Below are positions 27,987-35,046 of a DNA stretch of 38,685 nt, one piece after another (the first letter of the stretch is position 1; the number at the start of each line of letters is the position of its first letter). The stretch is taken from positions 1 through 38,685 of the forward strand of contig NZ_JAJTBB010000051.1 of the NCBI RefSeq assembly GCF_021287135.1, in the 5' to 3' direction. A model generated the notes under the pieces. It was not told where the DNA came from, did no database searches, and saw nothing but the letters and a program-made list of their open reading frames with translations. Made by a program: the position numbers and the translations under genes. This DNA is from Acidovorax sp. (GTDB lineage: Bacteria; Pseudomonadota; Gammaproteobacteria; Burkholderiales; Burkholderiaceae_C).

Positions 27987-28805
27987 ATGCCAGTTGTGAC
28001 TGGCGGCGCAGTGGCGCCGCCCACGTTGACCGTTGCGGTGCTGACCCACAACGAGGCGCACCGCATTGAAGCCTGCCTGAAAAGCGCCGCCTTTGCCGAC
28101 CAGCTGCTGGTGGTGGACAGCGGCAGCACGGACGATACCGTCGCCCTGGCCCGCGGCCTGGGGGCCGAGGTGCACAGCTACCCGGACTGGCAGGGCTTTG
28201 CCGTGCAGCGCAACCGGCTGCTGGCCCATGCGCGCGGCGACTACATCTTCTTCCTGGACGCTGACGAAGTGATGACACCAGCGTTTGCGCAGGAGCTGCA
28301 GGCCATCGTGCGCTCGGGAGCGCGGGCGGTCTGGAAGATCCGCTGGCGCATGGTGGCGTTCGGGCACGAACTCACGTACTTCCGCTCGCAGTCGCAGATC
28401 GAGCGGCTGTTCGTGCGCAGCATGGTCCATGAATTCACGGGCGTGGTGCACGAGCAGGCCCAGCTGCACCCGCAGCCCGGTGGCGAGCCCGTGCCGCGCC
28501 GGCTGATCCGCGCGCGGCTGCTGCACTACTCGCGCACCACCGTCCGGGGCAGCCTGGAAAAGCTCACGCAGTACGTGATGCTGGGCGCGGCCAAGCGGGC
28601 TGAAAAAGGCCAGCGCGGCGGCGTGCTGCGGGGGCTGGCCTCGGGCACCTCGATGTTCGTGCGGCTGTACATCTTCCGCCTGGGCTTCCTGTGCGGCGGC
28701 GCCGGGTTCCTGTACTGTCTTTTTGTGGCGCTGGAGGGCTTCTTCCGCTATGCAGCGCTGCACTACGACCACGACAGCCTCACCGGCCGGGTGATCCGCG
28801 GATGA
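27987..28805 (+). CDS. GT2-family glycosyltransferase, WaaE-like
   Basis: The 272-residue protein has the GT-A fold signatures: VAVLTHNEAHRIEACLKS, VVDSGSTDDTVALA, and the metal-binding FFLDADE. The C-terminal half has VHEFTGVVHEQAQLHP and two hydrophobic segments (about 215-250), suggesting membrane association. It resembles WaaE/KdtX-type enzymes that add a sugar to the lipopolysaccharide inner core, but the sugar cannot be told. The ATG at 27987 is preceded directly by an in-frame TTG. Its stop overlaps the start of the next gene (ATGA), showing translational coupling with the ligase-like gene. Confidence 0.9.
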   Translation: MPVVTGGAVAPPTLTVAVLTHNEAHRIEACLKSAAFADQLLVVDSGSTDDTVALARGLGAEVHSYPDWQGFAVQRNRLLAHARGDYIFFLDADEVMTPAFAQELQAIVRSGARAVWKIRWRMVAFGHELTYFRSQSQIERLFVRSMVHEFTGVVHEQAQLHPQPGGEPVPRRLIRARLLHYSRTTVRGSLEKLTQYVMLGAAKRAEKGQRGGVLRGLASGTSMFVRLYIFRLGFLCGGAGFLYCLFVALEGFFRYAALHYDHDSLTGRVIRG

Positions 28806-30049
28806 AGGCCTACCGCTGGTTCGGGCGCTGCGCGAGCGCCGGTGCTTTCATGGTGCCCGGCCTGGCGCTGTGGCTGCCCTCGGGCTATTCCTATGGCGCG
28901 GCGCTGCTGCTGCTGGCCGCGCTGGCCAGTGCGCCGGTGTGGTGGCGGCGGCCCGCGCCGCCCGCGGCGTGGTGGCTCATGGCGGCGTTCTCGTGCATGG
29001 GGGCGCTGTGGCTGCTGGATGTGGGCGCCACCTGGGGCTGGGGCAGCATGGACCGCCCGGCCAAGTACCTGCTGGCGCTGCCGTGCATCTTCTACCTGAT
29101 GACCTTCGAGCCCCGCGCCTCCTGGCTGTGGATGGGCGTGGCCGTGGGCGCCGTGGGCAGCGGGCTGGTGGGCCTGTACCAGACCTTCGTCCTGGCCCTG
29201 CCGCGCGCCAACGGGTTCACGAATGCCATCCAGTACGGCAACCTGAGCATGCTGCTGGCGGTGATGAGCGGGCTGCTGCTGGTCGTGCAGTGGACCCGGT
29301 GGGTGGTGTGGCAGCGGCTGCTGCTGGCGGCAGCCATCGTGCTGGGCGCAGTGGGCTCGGTACTTTCGCAGTCGCGTGGCGGCTGGCTGGCGCTGGTGCT
29401 GCTGCTGCCCGTCTGCGCCTGGCTGCTGGTGCGCACCACCGGGCAGCGGCGGGTGTACTGGAGCCTGTGCGTGCTGGCGGTGGCGGCAGCGGCCCTGTCG
29501 CAGGTGCCCTCGGTGGAGCAGCGGGTGGACGAAGCGCGGCAGGAAGTGCAGACCTACCAGGAGCGCGGTGACAGCCGCACTTCGGTGGGCCAGCGCCTGG
29601 CCCATTGGCACCTGGCCTGGCAGATGGGCTGGGACCGCCCGCTCACCGGCTGGGGCCGTGCGGGGTACGAGGCCGAGAAGGCGCGCCGCGTGGCGGCGGG
29701 GCTGGCCAACCCGGTGGTGCTGGAATTCGGCCACGCCCACAACGAGGCGCTGGACCTGTTTGCCAAGCGCGGCCTGCCCGGCGTGCTGGTGCTGCTGGTG
29801 TTCTACGGCATTCCGCTGGTGATGTTCTGGCCCACGGCCGAGCGCATCCGCGACGGCGCGGGCAAGATGGACCGCGAGTCGTTGTCGCTGTGCCTGATGG
29901 GCGTGCTGCTGCCGCTGTCGTACATCGGCTTCGGCCTGACGCAGGTCTTCCTGGCCCACAACAGTGGCAACATGTTCTACCTGTTCATGTGCCCGCTGCT
30001 GCTGGCGGCGCTGCACGAGCGGCGGGCGCGGATTGGCTGCGGTAGGTAG
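28802..30049 (+). CDS. O-antigen ligase/polymerase-like membrane protein (Wzy_C family)
   Basis: The 415-residue protein has about ten to twelve membrane helices and one long periplasmic loop (about residues 240-325). The loop holds GDSRTSVGQRLAHWHLAWQM, TGWGRAGY and FGHAHNEALDLFAKRGLPG, the H-N-x-x-L-x(6)-G pattern typical of WaaL ligases. It probably joins O-antigen or another glycan to the lipid A-core, or polymerises a glycan. The ATG at 28802 overlaps the GT2 stop by four nt (ATGA). A family 1 repeat starts ten nt after its stop. Confidence 0.88.
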   Translation: MKAYRWFGRCASAGAFMVPGLALWLPSGYSYGAALLLLAALASAPVWWRRPAPPAAWWLMAAFSCMGALWLLDVGATWGWGSMDRPAKYLLALPCIFYLMTFEPRASWLWMGVAVGAVGSGLVGLYQTFVLALPRANGFTNAIQYGNLSMLLAVMSGLLLVVQWTRWVVWQRLLLAAAIVLGAVGSVLSQSRGGWLALVLLLPVCAWLLVRTTGQRRVYWSLCVLAVAAAALSQVPSVEQRVDEARQEVQTYQERGDSRTSVGQRLAHWHLAWQMGWDRPLTGWGRAGYEAEKARRVAAGLANPVVLEFGHAHNEALDLFAKRGLPGVLVLLVFYGIPLVMFWPTAERIRDGAGKMDRESLSLCLMGVLLPLSYIGFGLTQVFLAHNSGNMFYLFMCPLLLAALHERRARIGCGR

Positions 30050-30059
30050 ATGGAACACG

Positions 30060-30184
30060 CCCCTGAGGCGCTTCGCGCCTTCCCCCCGCTCTCGCATGGC
30101 TGCGCCATGTGGGCAGGGGGACGCAGCCCTCGCTGCGGGGCGGCCCTTGCTCGGCTGCCTTGGTCTGGGCTGCGCCAGTTTCAA
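30060..30184 (+). repeat. Structured repeat family 1, copy C (3' of the ligase-like gene)
   Basis: It starts CCCCTGAGGCGC ten nt after the stop, with the hairpin AGGCGC-TTC-GCGCCT, then CAGGGGGACGCAG and TGGTCTGGGCTGCGCCAGTT. The first and last blocks match copies B and D closely; the middle has diverged. Confidence 0.85.
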
Positions 30185-30234
30185 TCGTTGTGGGCGGTAG
30201 TGAGCGCTACTGACGCCTGAGAGAGGCATTCTTC

Positions 30235-31209
30235 ATGCACATCCTGCTGGTCAACAACTCCCCGATCCCGGTGTACGGCTACGGCGGCACCGAGCGTGTG
30301 ATCTGGGACCTGGGCAAGACGCTGGTGCAGTTGGGCCACCGCGTGAGCTACCTGGTGCCCGAGGGCTCCACCTGCGACTTCGGGCAGGTGCTGCCCATTC
30401 GGCCGGACGAGCCCTGGGACGGCCAGATCCCGGCCGATGTGGACATCACCCACTTCCAGTTCAACCCCCGCACGGAGCTGGCCCGGCCGTACCTGGTGAC
30501 GGAGCACGGCAACGCACGCAAGCCCAAGCCGCTACCGCGCAACACGGTGTTCCTCTCGCGCGACCACGCGGCGCGCTATGGCTCCACCGAGTTCGTCTAC
30601 AACGGCCTGGACTGGGCCAGCTACGGCCCGGTGGACTTCCAGTTGCCGCGCCCGCACTACCACTTCCTGGGCAAGGCGGCCTGGGGCGTGAAGAACGTGC
30701 GCGGCGCCATCAAGGTGGCCAAGATGGCGGGCGTGGAGCTGGACGTGCTGGGCGGCGACCGCATCAATTTCAAGCGCGGCTTCCGCTGGACCTTGTCGCG
30801 CAAGATCCATTTCCACGGCATGGTGGGCGGCACGCAGAAGACGGGCTTGCTCAACGCCTCGCGCGGGCTGATCTTTCCGGTGCGCTGGCACGAGCCCTTT
30901 GGGCTGGCGGTCATCGAAAGCCTGTACTTCGGCTGCCCGGTGTTTGCCACGCCCTACGGCGCGCTGCCCGAGCTGGTGCCGCTGCACTGCGGCGTGCTCT
31001 CGGCCGAAGCCCGCGTGCTGGCCGACGCGGTGCGCGGCAACCGCTTTGACGCCCGCGCCTGCCACCAGCACGTGGTGGAGCACTTCGGCGCCGAGCGCAT
31101 GGCGCGCAACTACCTGCGCATGTACGAGCGTGTGCTGGCGGGCGAGCAGATCAATGCCCGGCCGCCCGTGATCCAGGGGCCGGCGCGGGAACTGCCCTGG
31201 AGGCAGTGA
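30235..31209 (+). CDS. GT4-family glycosyltransferase
   Basis: The 324-residue GT-B protein starts with MHILLVNNSPIPVYGYGGTE, a typical GT4 N-terminal nucleotide-sugar-dependent fold with a Gly-rich acceptor loop. The C-terminal donor site has FPVRWHEPFGLAVIESLYFG, the E-x7-E signature, followed by GCPVFATPYGALPELV. It is somewhat short for GT4. It is probably part of lipopolysaccharide or other glycan assembly together with the GT2 and ligase genes, from which it is separated by a 185-nt repeat-bearing gap. The donor and acceptor are unknown. A family 1 repeat follows its stop by five nt. Confidence 0.9.
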   Translation: MHILLVNNSPIPVYGYGGTERVIWDLGKTLVQLGHRVSYLVPEGSTCDFGQVLPIRPDEPWDGQIPADVDITHFQFNPRTELARPYLVTEHGNARKPKPLPRNTVFLSRDHAARYGSTEFVYNGLDWASYGPVDFQLPRPHYHFLGKAAWGVKNVRGAIKVAKMAGVELDVLGGDRINFKRGFRWTLSRKIHFHGMVGGTQKTGLLNASRGLIFPVRWHEPFGLAVIESLYFGCPVFATPYGALPELVPLHCGVLSAEARVLADAVRGNRFDARACHQHVVEHFGAERMARNYLRMYERVLAGEQINARPPVIQGPARELPWRQ

Positions 31210-31214
31210 CGGCT

Positions 31215-31324
31215 CCCCCTGAGGCGCTGCGCGCCTTCCCCCTCTCCTGCGGGAGGGGGACGCCACCGGTGGCCTGGCAAAGCCAGTTCCACGGTGCCCC
31301 TGGTCTGGGCTGCGCCGGTGTTGG
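31215..31324 (+). repeat. Structured repeat family 1, copy D (3' of the GT4 gene)
   Basis: This is the most compact copy. It begins CCCCCTGAGGCGC five nt after the stop, with hairpin AGGCGC-TGC-GCGCCT, outer arm CCCCCTCTCC/GGGAGGGGG, ACCGGTGGCC, hairpin CTGGC-AAA-GCCAG, TTCCACGG, and ends TGGTCTGGGCTGCGCCGG. Confidence 0.88.
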
Positions 31325-31403
31325 AGGCCGTGCGCTGGGTCGGCCGCGAATTCCGAAAACGCCTCCGCGTCCATTCGATTTCGCTGCCCTGGATTTCCGC
31401 CCA

Positions 31404-31436
31404 CCCGTTCGGGCTGAGCTTGTCGAAGCCAGGGCG
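31404..31436 (+). repeat. GGGCTGAGCTTGTCGAAGCC-type dispersed repeat
   Basis: The core CGTTCGGGCTGAGCTTGTCG, followed by AAGCC, is a short motif I recognise from intergenic regions of many proteobacteria. A second copy lies at 34983-35011. Confidence 0.7.
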
Positions 31437-31470
31437 CTTTCCCTGCACCCAGGTGGCCTGGGAGCTAGAA

Positions 31471-31536
31471 ATTTTGAATGAAAAAGGCCTGTAGCGCTTA
31501 TCCATAAAGCGCTAAAAGCTATTAAATTTATAGCGT
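31471..31536 (-). repeat. Repeat family 2, copy 3' of the nitronate monooxygenase-like gene
   Basis: Both hairpins are perfect: GCTAT-7 nt-ATAGC (31518-31534) and TAGCGCTT-7 nt-AAAGCGCTA (31492-31514). On the minus strand it continues CAGGCCTTTTTCATTC. Its end overlaps the TAA stop of the minus-strand gene. Confidence 0.85.
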
Positions 31537-32657
31537 TATGGCGCTTCCAGCTGCGCTGCCTGTCCTGCCAGCGCCGCCCGCCATTCCGCTTCCAGCGCGG
31601 CCACCAGGTCCCCCGCCGGCATGGGCCGCACGGCCGCCACGCCCTGGCCGGCCCACAGGGAGAGGTGGTCCGCCCGCCCGGCTTCGGCGGATGCGCGGCG
31701 CAGCGCGCCGGTGAGGGCGTTTTGCACGGGGTAGGCGGGCACGGTGGCTTCGTGCGCCTGCAGGCGGTCCATCATCGCGTTGACGATGCCGCGCGCCGGG
31801 CGGCCGGAGAAGACGCGGGTGGTGCGGGTGTCCGTGGCGGTGGCCGTGGCCAGCGCGTCGCGGTAGGCGCGGCCGATGGCCGATTCGTCGGCGGCCAGGA
31901 AGGCCGTGCCCATCTGCACCGCCTCGGCCCCCAGGGCCTGCGCGGCGGCAATGCCGCGCCCGTCCATGATGCCGCCCGCCGCGATCACCGGCAGGCCCCG
32001 CGGGGCGAGCGCGTCCACGCACTGCGCCACCAGCGGCAGCGTGCCCACCATGGCGGCGGCAAAGTCGGCCAGCGACGGGGCACCCGCCCCGGGCTGCGAG
32101 GCCAGGAAGGTGCCCCGGTGCCCGCCGGCCTCCATGCCCGAGGCCACGACGGCGTCCGCGCCCACGTCGGCCCAGGCCACGGCCTCCGCCACCGTGGTGG
32201 CCGTGCCGATCACGGTGCAGCCGGCCTGGTGCAGGCGCTCCACCTGCGCGGAGGTGAGGATGCCGAACGTGAAGCTGGCCACGGCGGGGCGGGCCTCGAT
32301 CAGCGCCTCGAACTGCGCGCCGAAATCCTCGCACCAGCGCGCGGGCACGGCGGCCTGCAGGCCGAACTCCGCGTACAGCGGGGCCAGGCGGGCCACGGCG
32401 GCCTCCACCGTGGCGGCGTCGGGTGTCGGCGTGTCTTGCACGAACAGGTTCAGGCCGAAGGGCTGGTCGGTGCGCCGGCGCACCTCGGCAGCGGCCTCGG
32501 CCATGGCGACGGGCGAGCGCATGCCGCAGCCCAGCATGCCCAGGCCGCCCGCAGCCGACACCGCGGCCGCCAGCGCGGGCGTGTCGGAGCCGGTCATGGG
32601 GCCCTGGACGATGGGCAGGCGAAGGCCGAGGGTCGTGCACAGGCTGCGGTGGGGCAT
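31536..32657 (-). CDS. Nitronate monooxygenase-like FMN enzyme (2-nitropropane dioxygenase family)
   Basis: The 373-residue TIM-barrel flavoprotein has the FMN motifs PIVQGPMTGSDTPALAAAVS, AAGGLGMLGCGM, VASGMEAGGHRGTF (the catalytic-type His), VIAAGGIMDGRGIAAAQALG and AVQMGTAFLAADES. This pattern fits class I nitronate monooxygenases and related enoyl reductases. Its natural substrate may be propionate-3-nitronate, but this is inferred from the family. The ATG at 32655-32657 opens on MPHRSLCTTLGLRLPIVQG. It lies 70 nt downstream of a co-directional LysR gene, which could regulate it. Confidence 0.88.
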   Translation of the reverse strand: MPHRSLCTTLGLRLPIVQGPMTGSDTPALAAAVSAAGGLGMLGCGMRSPVAMAEAAAEVRRRTDQPFGLNLFVQDTPTPDAATVEAAVARLAPLYAEFGLQAAVPARWCEDFGAQFEALIEARPAVASFTFGILTSAQVERLHQAGCTVIGTATTVAEAVAWADVGADAVVASGMEAGGHRGTFLASQPGAGAPSLADFAAAMVGTLPLVAQCVDALAPRGLPVIAAGGIMDGRGIAAAQALGAEAVQMGTAFLAADESAIGRAYRDALATATATDTRTTRVFSGRPARGIVNAMMDRLQAHEATVPAYPVQNALTGALRRASAEAGRADHLSLWAGQGVAAVRPMPAGDLVAALEAEWRAALAGQAAQLEAP

Positions 32658-32727
32658 GGGGGTGTTCCGGTCAAGACAAGGGGAGGAGCAAGCAGAGCAA
32701 GCAGAGCTAGAAAGGCAAAGAGCGCGG

Positions 32728-33600
32728 TCAGGCAGCCACGAGGACTTGCCGCAGCGCGTCCAGCGCGGCCGAGCGGTAGCCCTGGCGCCAAATGAGCAGG
32801 GTGTCGAGGCGGACCAGCGGCTGCTGGGCCAGCAGCGCGGCATGGGGCGAGAGCTGCAGCACCGAGCGCGGCACGATGCCCACGCTGCCGCCCCCCGCCA
32901 CGCTCGCCAGGATGGCGTGATAGGAGCCCAGCTCCAGGCACTGCATGGGCTGCGGGCGCGGCGCAAACCAGTCCTGCGCAACGCGCCGGTAGGTGCAGCC
33001 GGGTTCAAAGACGGCGAGCGTGCCCGGCTGCACGTCCTCTGGGCCGGCCGCAGGCGGGTGGCCGGGCGGCAGCACCAGCAGCAGCTCTTCGGTGAACACA
33101 GGCTGGGTTTCCAGCGCCGGATCGGCGGGCTGGCCGGGCGGCCAGGCCACCAGCACGGCGTCGAGCGCATGGGCACGCAGCCGCTCCAGCAGCTCGCGCG
33201 TGGGGCCGGTCGTGAGCTCCAGGGCCACCTCCGGCCACTGGCGGTGCAACTGCGCCAGCGGGGCGGGCAGGCGGCTGGCGGCAGTGCTTTCCATCGAGCC
33301 CAGGCGCAGGCGCCCGGTGGGCTGGCCGGGCCGCACAGCCTGGCGGGCCTCCTCGGCCAGCGCCAGCAGCCGGTCGGCGTAGCCCCGCAGCACCTCGCCC
33401 TCGGGCGTCAGTGCCATGCGCTTGCCCTCGCGCAGGAACAGCGCCGTGCCCAGGTCGGCCTCCAGCTGGCGCACGCGGGTGGTCACGTTGGACTGCACGC
33501 GCTGCAGGCGCTCGGCCGCGCGCGTCACGCTGCCTTCAGCCGCCACGGTGCGAAAGATGTCCAGCGCGGCCAGGTCGAGCAGGGGAGGGGGATTATCCAT
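32728..33600 (-). CDS. LysR-family transcriptional regulator
   Basis: The 290-residue protein has an N-terminal winged helix-turn-helix (LDLAALDIFRTVAAEGSVTR, then AAERLQRVQSNVTTRVRQLE) and a C-terminal effector-binding domain from about residue 90. The Q-S-N-V-T-T-R recognition helix is like that of the nodulation/PrtR-like branch. It is divergent from the MFS transporter gene across 72 nt, the classic arrangement of a LysR regulator with its target. It is also followed by the nitronate-monooxygenase-like gene. The effector is unknown. Confidence 0.92.
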   Translation of the reverse strand: MDNPPPLLDLAALDIFRTVAAEGSVTRAAERLQRVQSNVTTRVRQLEADLGTALFLREGKRMALTPEGEVLRGYADRLLALAEEARQAVRPGQPTGRLRLGSMESTAASRLPAPLAQLHRQWPEVALELTTGPTRELLERLRAHALDAVLVAWPPGQPADPALETQPVFTEELLLVLPPGHPPAAGPEDVQPGTLAVFEPGCTYRRVAQDWFAPRPQPMQCLELGSYHAILASVAGGGSVGIVPRSVLQLSPHAALLAQQPLVRLDTLLIWRQGYRSAALDALRQVLVAA

Positions 33601-33672
33601 CTTGAAAAAGTATGAACTTCAAAAATTCAATCTCTTGCTAAGATCATAAGCCCAGCGCATCCGCGCGGCAAC
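33601..33672. promoter_or_regulatory. LysR/MFS divergent intergenic region with candidate operator
   Basis: The 72-nt gap is AT-rich compared with its surroundings. It contains the dyad TGAA-9 nt-TTCA (33613-33629), a plausible LysR operator, and TAAGAT at 33639-33644, a possible -10 for the MFS gene. No good -35 is visible. The assignment is inferred from position. Confidence 0.45.
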
Positions 33673-34980
33673 GTGGCCTTGACCGTGACCCAGGTTTCTT
33701 CCGCTTCTCCAGCGCACCTCGCTGGCGCCCGCACCGGCGCTTCGCCCCTTTCCGTGGCGTGGGCCGGCATGGCCGCGCTGGCGGCGGCCATGGGCATCGG
33801 CCGGTTTGCCTTCACCCCCCTGCTGCCCCTGATGCTGCACGACGGCGTGGTGGACATCGCCACCGGCAGCTGGCTGGCCACGGCCAACTACGCCGGCTAC
33901 CTGGCCGGTGCGCTGCTCTACATGGCGCTGCCCTGGCTGGGCCGGCGTCTGGGTGCGGCACCCGGCAATGCGGCCCTGGTGCGCGCAGGCCTGGTCGCCA
34001 CCGCGCTGCTCACCGCCACGCTGGCCTTGCCCTGGGCCGGGCTGTGGCCGCTGATGCGCTTTCTGGCCGGCGTGGCCAGCGCCCTGGTGTTCCTGGGCAC
34101 CGCCAACTGGTGCATGGGGCGGCTGGCCCACCTGGGGCGCCCCGCGCTGGGCGGGCTGATCTTCTGCGGGCCGGGCCTGGGCATCGTGGCCACCGGCCTG
34201 CCCACCAGCGCCATGGTGGCGGCGGGCTGGAGCGCCGCCGCCGGCTGGGCGGTGTTCGCCGCGCTGGCCACCCTGCTGTGCGCGCTGGTGTGGCCGGTGG
34301 TGCGCGGGGCCGAGGCACCGGCGCTGGCACCTGCGCCGGCGCCCCCAGGCGCCCGCCCGGCCGCGGTTGCGACGCCGCCGGCCGGACCCGCGCCGCACCC
34401 GGCCGCCGAGCGCGCCCTGCTGGCCCTGGCCTACGGTCTGGCGGGGCTGGGCTACATCGTCACCGCCACCTTCCTGCCTGTGATCGCCCGGGCCGCGCTG
34501 CCGGCCGGCTCGGTGTGGCCCGACCTGTTCTGGCCCGTGTTCGGCGCGGGCGTGGCGCTGGGCGCGCTGCTGTCCACCCGCATCGCACCCACCCGCGACC
34601 GGCGCAAGCTGCTGGCGGGGGCCTATTTGCTGCAGGCGGCGGCCATCGCCCTGCCGCTGCTGTGGCCCGGGCGCGCGGGCTTTGCGCTGGGCAGCCTCCT
34701 GCTGGGCCTGCCGTTCACCGCCATCACGTTCTTCGCCCTGCAGGAAGCCCGCCACCAGTGGCCGCAGGCGGGCGCGGGCTTCACGGGGCTTCTCACGGCG
34801 CTGTACGGCATCGGCCAGATCGCGGGGCCGCCGATGGCGGCGGCGCTGCTGGCGCGGGCACCTTCGCAGGGGCAGGGGTTTGGGTGGGCGCTGGGGGTGG
34901 CAGGGGGTGCGCTGGTGGTGGGCGCGGGGGTGTATCTGTTCATGGGGTGGCAGTGGCGGCACGCCTCCCGCGCGCGCTGA
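33673..34980 (+). CDS. MFS transporter, YbfB/YjiJ family
   Basis: The 435-residue protein has 12 predicted membrane helices in two halves joined by an Ala/Pro-rich loop (about residues 214-248). The N-terminal AMGIGRFAFTPLLPLM is the hallmark of YbfB/YjiJ-type MFS proteins. The C-terminal half has FTGLLTALYGIGQIAGPPMA. The substrate is unknown. The start is uncertain: GTG at 33673, TTG at 33679 and GTG at 33685 are all in frame, and none has a clear Shine-Dalgarno sequence. It is likely controlled by the divergent LysR protein. Confidence 0.88.
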   Translation: MALTVTQVSSASPAHLAGARTGASPLSVAWAGMAALAAAMGIGRFAFTPLLPLMLHDGVVDIATGSWLATANYAGYLAGALLYMALPWLGRRLGAAPGNAALVRAGLVATALLTATLALPWAGLWPLMRFLAGVASALVFLGTANWCMGRLAHLGRPALGGLIFCGPGLGIVATGLPTSAMVAAGWSAAAGWAVFAALATLLCALVWPVVRGAEAPALAPAPAPPGARPAAVATPPAGPAPHPAAERALLALAYGLAGLGYIVTATFLPVIARAALPAGSVWPDLFWPVFGAGVALGALLSTRIAPTRDRRKLLAGAYLLQAAAIALPLLWPGRAGFALGSLLLGLPFTAITFFALQEARHQWPQAGAGFTGLLTALYGIGQIAGPPMAAALLARAPSQGQGFGWALGVAGGALVVGAGVYLFMGWQWRHASRAR

Positions 34981-34982
34981 GC

Positions 34983-35011
34983 CGGCTCGGGCTGAGCTTG
35001 CCGAAGCCGGG
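34983..35011. repeat. GGGCTGAGCTTGCCGAAGCC repeat forming a hairpin between convergent genes
   Basis: It starts two nt after the MFS stop. Stems CCGGCT/AGCCGG and CGG/CCG close over GCTGAGCTTG. It lies between the convergent MFS and peptide-binding protein genes and could serve as a terminator, although no T-run follows. Confidence 0.6.
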
Positions 35012-35046
35012 CGGTGGGCGACGGCATCGCCCCGCCCCGCCCCGCC

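Larger units (their letters stand above)
31210..31535. other. Gene-free stretch holding three different intergenic repeats
   Basis: The 326 nt between the GT4 gene and the nitronate monooxygenase-like gene (convergent) contain a family 1 repeat (31215-31324), a copy of the GGGCTGAGCTTGTCGAAGCC motif (31404-31436) and a family 2 repeat (31471-31536). I see no gene here. Confidence 0.8.

Noticed and set aside
31536-33176. Continuous minus-strand frame joining LysR antisense-frame sequence to the nitronate monooxygenase-like protein
   Set aside because: The upstream part is an alternative frame of the LysR gene. Family homology starts at MPHRSL (32657).
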